From assembly GCA_900550815.1 (NCBI GenBank), contig URTW01000024.1:1-16219 (forward strand): a DNA stretch of 16,219 bases. The letters are read 5' to 3'. Position numbers and translations under genes: made by a program. This document shows, piece after piece, positions 14,225 to 16,219 of this stretch. Under the pieces are notes generated by a model, which did not search any database, had not been told where the DNA came from, and saw only the letters and a program-made list of their open reading frames with translations. Numbering within the stretch: the first letter of the stretch is position 1; each line of letters opens with the position of its first letter. The DNA is from an uncultured Collinsella sp. Lineage in GTDB: Bacteria > Actinomycetota > Coriobacteriia > Coriobacteriales > Coriobacteriaceae.

Positions 14225-15688
14225 ATGGCCTCTAAAGCTCAAAATGAAGAGATTATCGACCCTAATGGCCTCGATCTCTTTCGTCTGACCATGATGGTCA
14301 TTACCGCCAGTATTTGTGGCGGCATCTTCTCGCTTGCCGGCGATATGGCAGCGGGCGGGGCAAATACCGGTGCGGTTATCGTCTCGTGGGGAATTTGCTT
14401 TATTGGCGTCTTTGCGCTGATGATGGTGTTCAACGGTTTGTCTCAGGCCCGTCCCGACCTGACCGGCGGCATCTATGCATACGCTGCGGCCGGTTTTGGC
14501 GATTACATTGGATTCAACTCCGCTTGGGGCTACTGGATCAGCGCATGTCTTTCCAACGTGAGCTTTGCGCTCTTGCTGTTTAGCGCGCTGGGCTATTTCT
14601 TCCCTGCGTTTGGCGCGGGTAACAACCTGCTTTCTATCGTTTGCGCCAGCGTGTTTTTGTGGTTCCTTACCGCCCTTGTGCTTCGTGGCGTTAAGGAGGC
14701 TGCGGGCATTAACACGATCGTCACGTTGGCGAAGCTGGTGCCGCTGGGGCTCTTTGTGCTGAGTATCGTGCTCCTGGGTAAGTTCAACGTCGATATCTTT
14801 ATGGACAACTTCTGGGGAGAGCCGGCTGGTCCTGGCTTTGGCGAGCAGGTTGTCTCGACCATGATCGCCCTTGTCTGGGTCTTCACGGGCATCGAGGGCG
14901 CTGTCGTTATCTCGGGCCGTGCAAAGTACGTGCGTGACGTCGGCCGCTCGACGGCGCTCGGATTTGCGGCTGTATTCACGCTGTATCTGATCATCTCGAT
15001 GCTGTCGCTCGGCATTATGCCGCGCGAGGAGATGGCACAGCTTGCAACGCCCTCCATGGCGGGAATTCTCGAGTGCGCAATCGGTCCGGTTGGTGCTGCC
15101 ATCGTAAACCTTGGCGTTATCCTTTCGTTGGTCGGCGCGCTGCTGGGCTATGTCATCATTGCGTCCGAGACGCCGGTCGAGGCGGCGCGCCAGGGATCCT
15201 TCCCTCTGGCGTTTGCCAAGACGAACAAGCACGACGCCCCGGTGGTAACGGTTCTCGTGAGCTCCGGCATCACGCAGCTTTTCTTGATCGTGTCGTATGT
15301 GGCGGCGAGCACCTACCAGTTCTTCTATAGCTGCGCGGTCAACACGATTCTGGTTCCGTATGTCTGCTCGGCTGCCTATTACATGGTGATTGGCTGGAAG
15401 AACGAGCATCTGGACGGGCCGCATGCGCCCAGCGTCGGCAAAGCCCGCTTCTTCGGTACGCTCGGCTTCATCTACACATTGTTCCTGGTGTGGTCGACGG
15501 GTCTTCAGGGCGTTATGATCACGACGATTCTTTTTGCTCCGGCCATTCCCGTTTATATGCTGGGCGAGCGAGGCCGCGGTAAACCGGTGCTTCCGCATCT
15601 GCACGACAAGCTGATCGCAGCGGTGGTCATTGTCGTGGCAATCATTTCGCTGTATCTGCACTTTGCCGGCATTGCGCCGATAGTCTAA
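14225..15688 (+). CDS. APC-family amino acid permease / antiporter (ArcD/YdgI-like)
   Basis: A 487-residue inner-membrane transporter with about 12-13 hydrophobic segments. GGGGG (14211-14215) lies about 9 nt before ATG 14225. The first membrane helix carries ASICGGIFSLAGDMAAGG, a glycine-rich unwound substrate-binding site typical of the basic amino acid/polyamine antiporter branch. TGGIYAYAAAGFGDYIGF follows, with ALVWVFTGIEGAVVISGRAK (helix 6 region) and YVIIASETPVEAARQGSFPL later. Family members exchange arginine for ornithine or related pairs. Beside DDAH it probably imports a methylated arginine, arginine or citrulline and exports the product. No separate promoter is obvious, so read-through from the DDAH gene is likely. 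Confidence 0.9.
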   Translation: MASKAQNEEIIDPNGLDLFRLTMMVITASICGGIFSLAGDMAAGGANTGAVIVSWGICFIGVFALMMVFNGLSQARPDLTGGIYAYAAAGFGDYIGFNSAWGYWISACLSNVSFALLLFSALGYFFPAFGAGNNLLSIVCASVFLWFLTALVLRGVKEAAGINTIVTLAKLVPLGLFVLSIVLLGKFNVDIFMDNFWGEPAGPGFGEQVVSTMIALVWVFTGIEGAVVISGRAKYVRDVGRSTALGFAAVFTLYLIISMLSLGIMPREEMAQLATPSMAGILECAIGPVGAAIVNLGVILSLVGALLGYVIIASETPVEAARQGSFPLAFAKTNKHDAPVVTVLVSSGITQLFLIVSYVAASTYQFFYSCAVNTILVPYVCSAAYYMVIGWKNEHLDGPHAPSVGKARFFGTLGFIYTLFLVWSTGLQGVMITTILFAPAIPVYMLGERGRGKPVLPHLHDKLIAAVVIVVAIISLYLHFAGIAPIV

Positions 15689-15801
15689 GACTGCGGCAGG
15701 CTTCATCGCTTGGTAAGCCGACGGAGGCATCGCGTGCCGGTGCCGTCCGGTAATCCATAACTGACGTGGGCCTCTGTAACGTGCCTTTGTGAGCGCCCAC
15801 C

Positions 15802-15842
15802 AAGCCCGCGCAGGTGACATTTGTTGCCAGCGCGGGCTTTTG
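15802..15842 (+). terminator. Terminator downstream of the antiporter
   Basis: AAGCCCGCGC (15802-15811) pairs perfectly with GCGCGGGCTT (15830-15839), 18-nt loop, followed by TT. It lies about 113 bp past the antiporter stop. A weaker GTGGGC/GCCCAC pair (15766-15771 and 15795-15800) sits just upstream. The gap from 15689 to 15801 holds no gene. Confidence 0.75.
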
Positions 15843-15857
15843 CTGTTGCGGCGAAAT

Positions 15858-15987
15858 GCTGCCGGCAGCTGGGGACGTTCCTATTGTGCCGGCACCCTGG
15901 GACACTCCTTGGCGATGGTCATCGGGGACGTTCTTAAACGACTAGTCGCTGGGAGCAGTCTTTACGAATAGCCGCAGGGACTGTCCC
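15858..15987. repeat. Cluster of short palindromes and GGGAC-type repeats
   Basis: This intergenic stretch between the antiporter and the HAD gene holds four perfect or near-perfect small palindromes: GCTGCCGGCAGC (15858-15869), GTGCCGGCAC (15887-15896), CGACTAGTCG (15939-15948) and GGGACTGTCCC (15977-15987). GGGGACGTTC occurs twice (15871-15880 and 15924-15933). An open plus-strand frame of 60 codons here (15789-15971) lacks a ribosome site and looks like chance. It is probably a dispersed extragenic repeat and may also serve as the terminator for the HAD gene. Confidence 0.55.
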
Positions 15988-15998
15988 CAGGTGCCAGA

Positions 15999-16219
15999 CT
16001 AGGAAAGGCTGTCCAGCGCGCGGCGCAATTCCTGTTGAGCGGCGGGGTCGCGGTTACGGCCGATGCCGCGGTCGGCGACCGCCTTGAGCGCTGGACGCGC
16101 GTTTTGCATGGCGCAGCCCGTGCCCACAAAGCGTATGCTCTCGTAGTCGTTCATCGAGTCGCCAAGCGCCATGGCCTCGTCGCGCGCGATGTCGTAGTGC
16201 TCGGCGGGCTGCGCGGTGC
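15999..16219 (-). CDS. Cof-type HAD family phosphatase (C-terminal part only)
   Basis: The last 72 codons of a minus-strand gene enter from the right edge and end at TAG 16001-15999. The segment AMALGDSMNDYESIRFVGTG followed by CAMQNARPALKAVADRG matches HAD motif IV (GDSxND) and the GxGxAMxNA signature of Cof/YidA-type sugar- or cofactor-phosphate phosphatases. GIGRNRDPAAQQELRRAL replaces the usual NxxDGVA end. The catalytic DxDGT motif is outside the window, so substrate and activity cannot be judged. It is convergent with the antiporter. Confidence 0.82.
   Translation of the reverse strand, partial: TAQPAEHYDIARDEAMALGDSMNDYESIRFVGTGCAMQNARPALKAVADRGIGRNRDPAAQQELRRALDSLS

Noticed and set aside
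14198..15820. Minus-strand open frame of 540 codons
   Set aside because: It is antisense to the antiporter and rich in Arg/His/Asp/Gln as expected of a reverse-frame shadow.

Overview
The window is GC-rich, gene-dense bacterial DNA. The gene set and families suggest a gut Actinobacterium of the Coriobacteriia, most like Collinsella: a wall-anchored nucleotidase with an LAxTG-type sorting motif, a TrpXYZ-like ABC importer, a lone glucose-type EIIA, an AsnS that starts with GTG, and many hairpin terminators and palindromic intergenic repeats. The genus is an inference. No rRNA, tRNA, CRISPR array, insertion sequence or phage gene was seen.

Layout. Positions 1-10989 are all minus strand. From right to left they hold: EIIA (10989-10426); asnS (10244-8841); a WYL-type regulator (8581-7796); a three-gene ABC importer of substrate-binding lipoprotein (7635-6655), permease (6451-5528) and ATPase (5535-4741); a cell-wall 5'-nucleotidase broken by one frameshift (4582-2559); an MscS-family channel (2429-1662); and a cytoplasmic BMP-domain protein that runs off the left edge (1568-1). 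Most units end in a strong hairpin terminator. Divergent from EIIA is an alpha/beta hydrolase (11233-12132, plus). It converges on an FCD-type GntR regulator (13083-12433, minus) across about 300 bp packed with palindromic repeats. Divergent from the regulator are a dimethylargininase (DDAH)-family hydrolase (13339-14115) and an APC-family amino acid antiporter (14225-15688), both plus. The right edge holds the C-terminal end of a Cof-type HAD phosphatase (minus).

How the genes fit together. The GntR regulator, DDAH and antiporter look like one catabolic module for methylated arginine or a related guanidino compound. A perfect palindrome of GntR-operator type lies in front of the enzyme, and a hairpin separates enzyme from transporter. 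The ABC importer probably brings in an aromatic amino acid or similar small solute. The WYL regulator beside it may control it and itself, since a CAACAGC-type box recurs at both promoters. The most unusual non-coding structure is a three-copy, exactly 62-bp-period palindromic repeat at 12247-12432. Also notable are three terminators that carry the same GGGACAG motif in their loops, and an inverted repeat that buries the WYL regulator's Shine-Dalgarno sequence.
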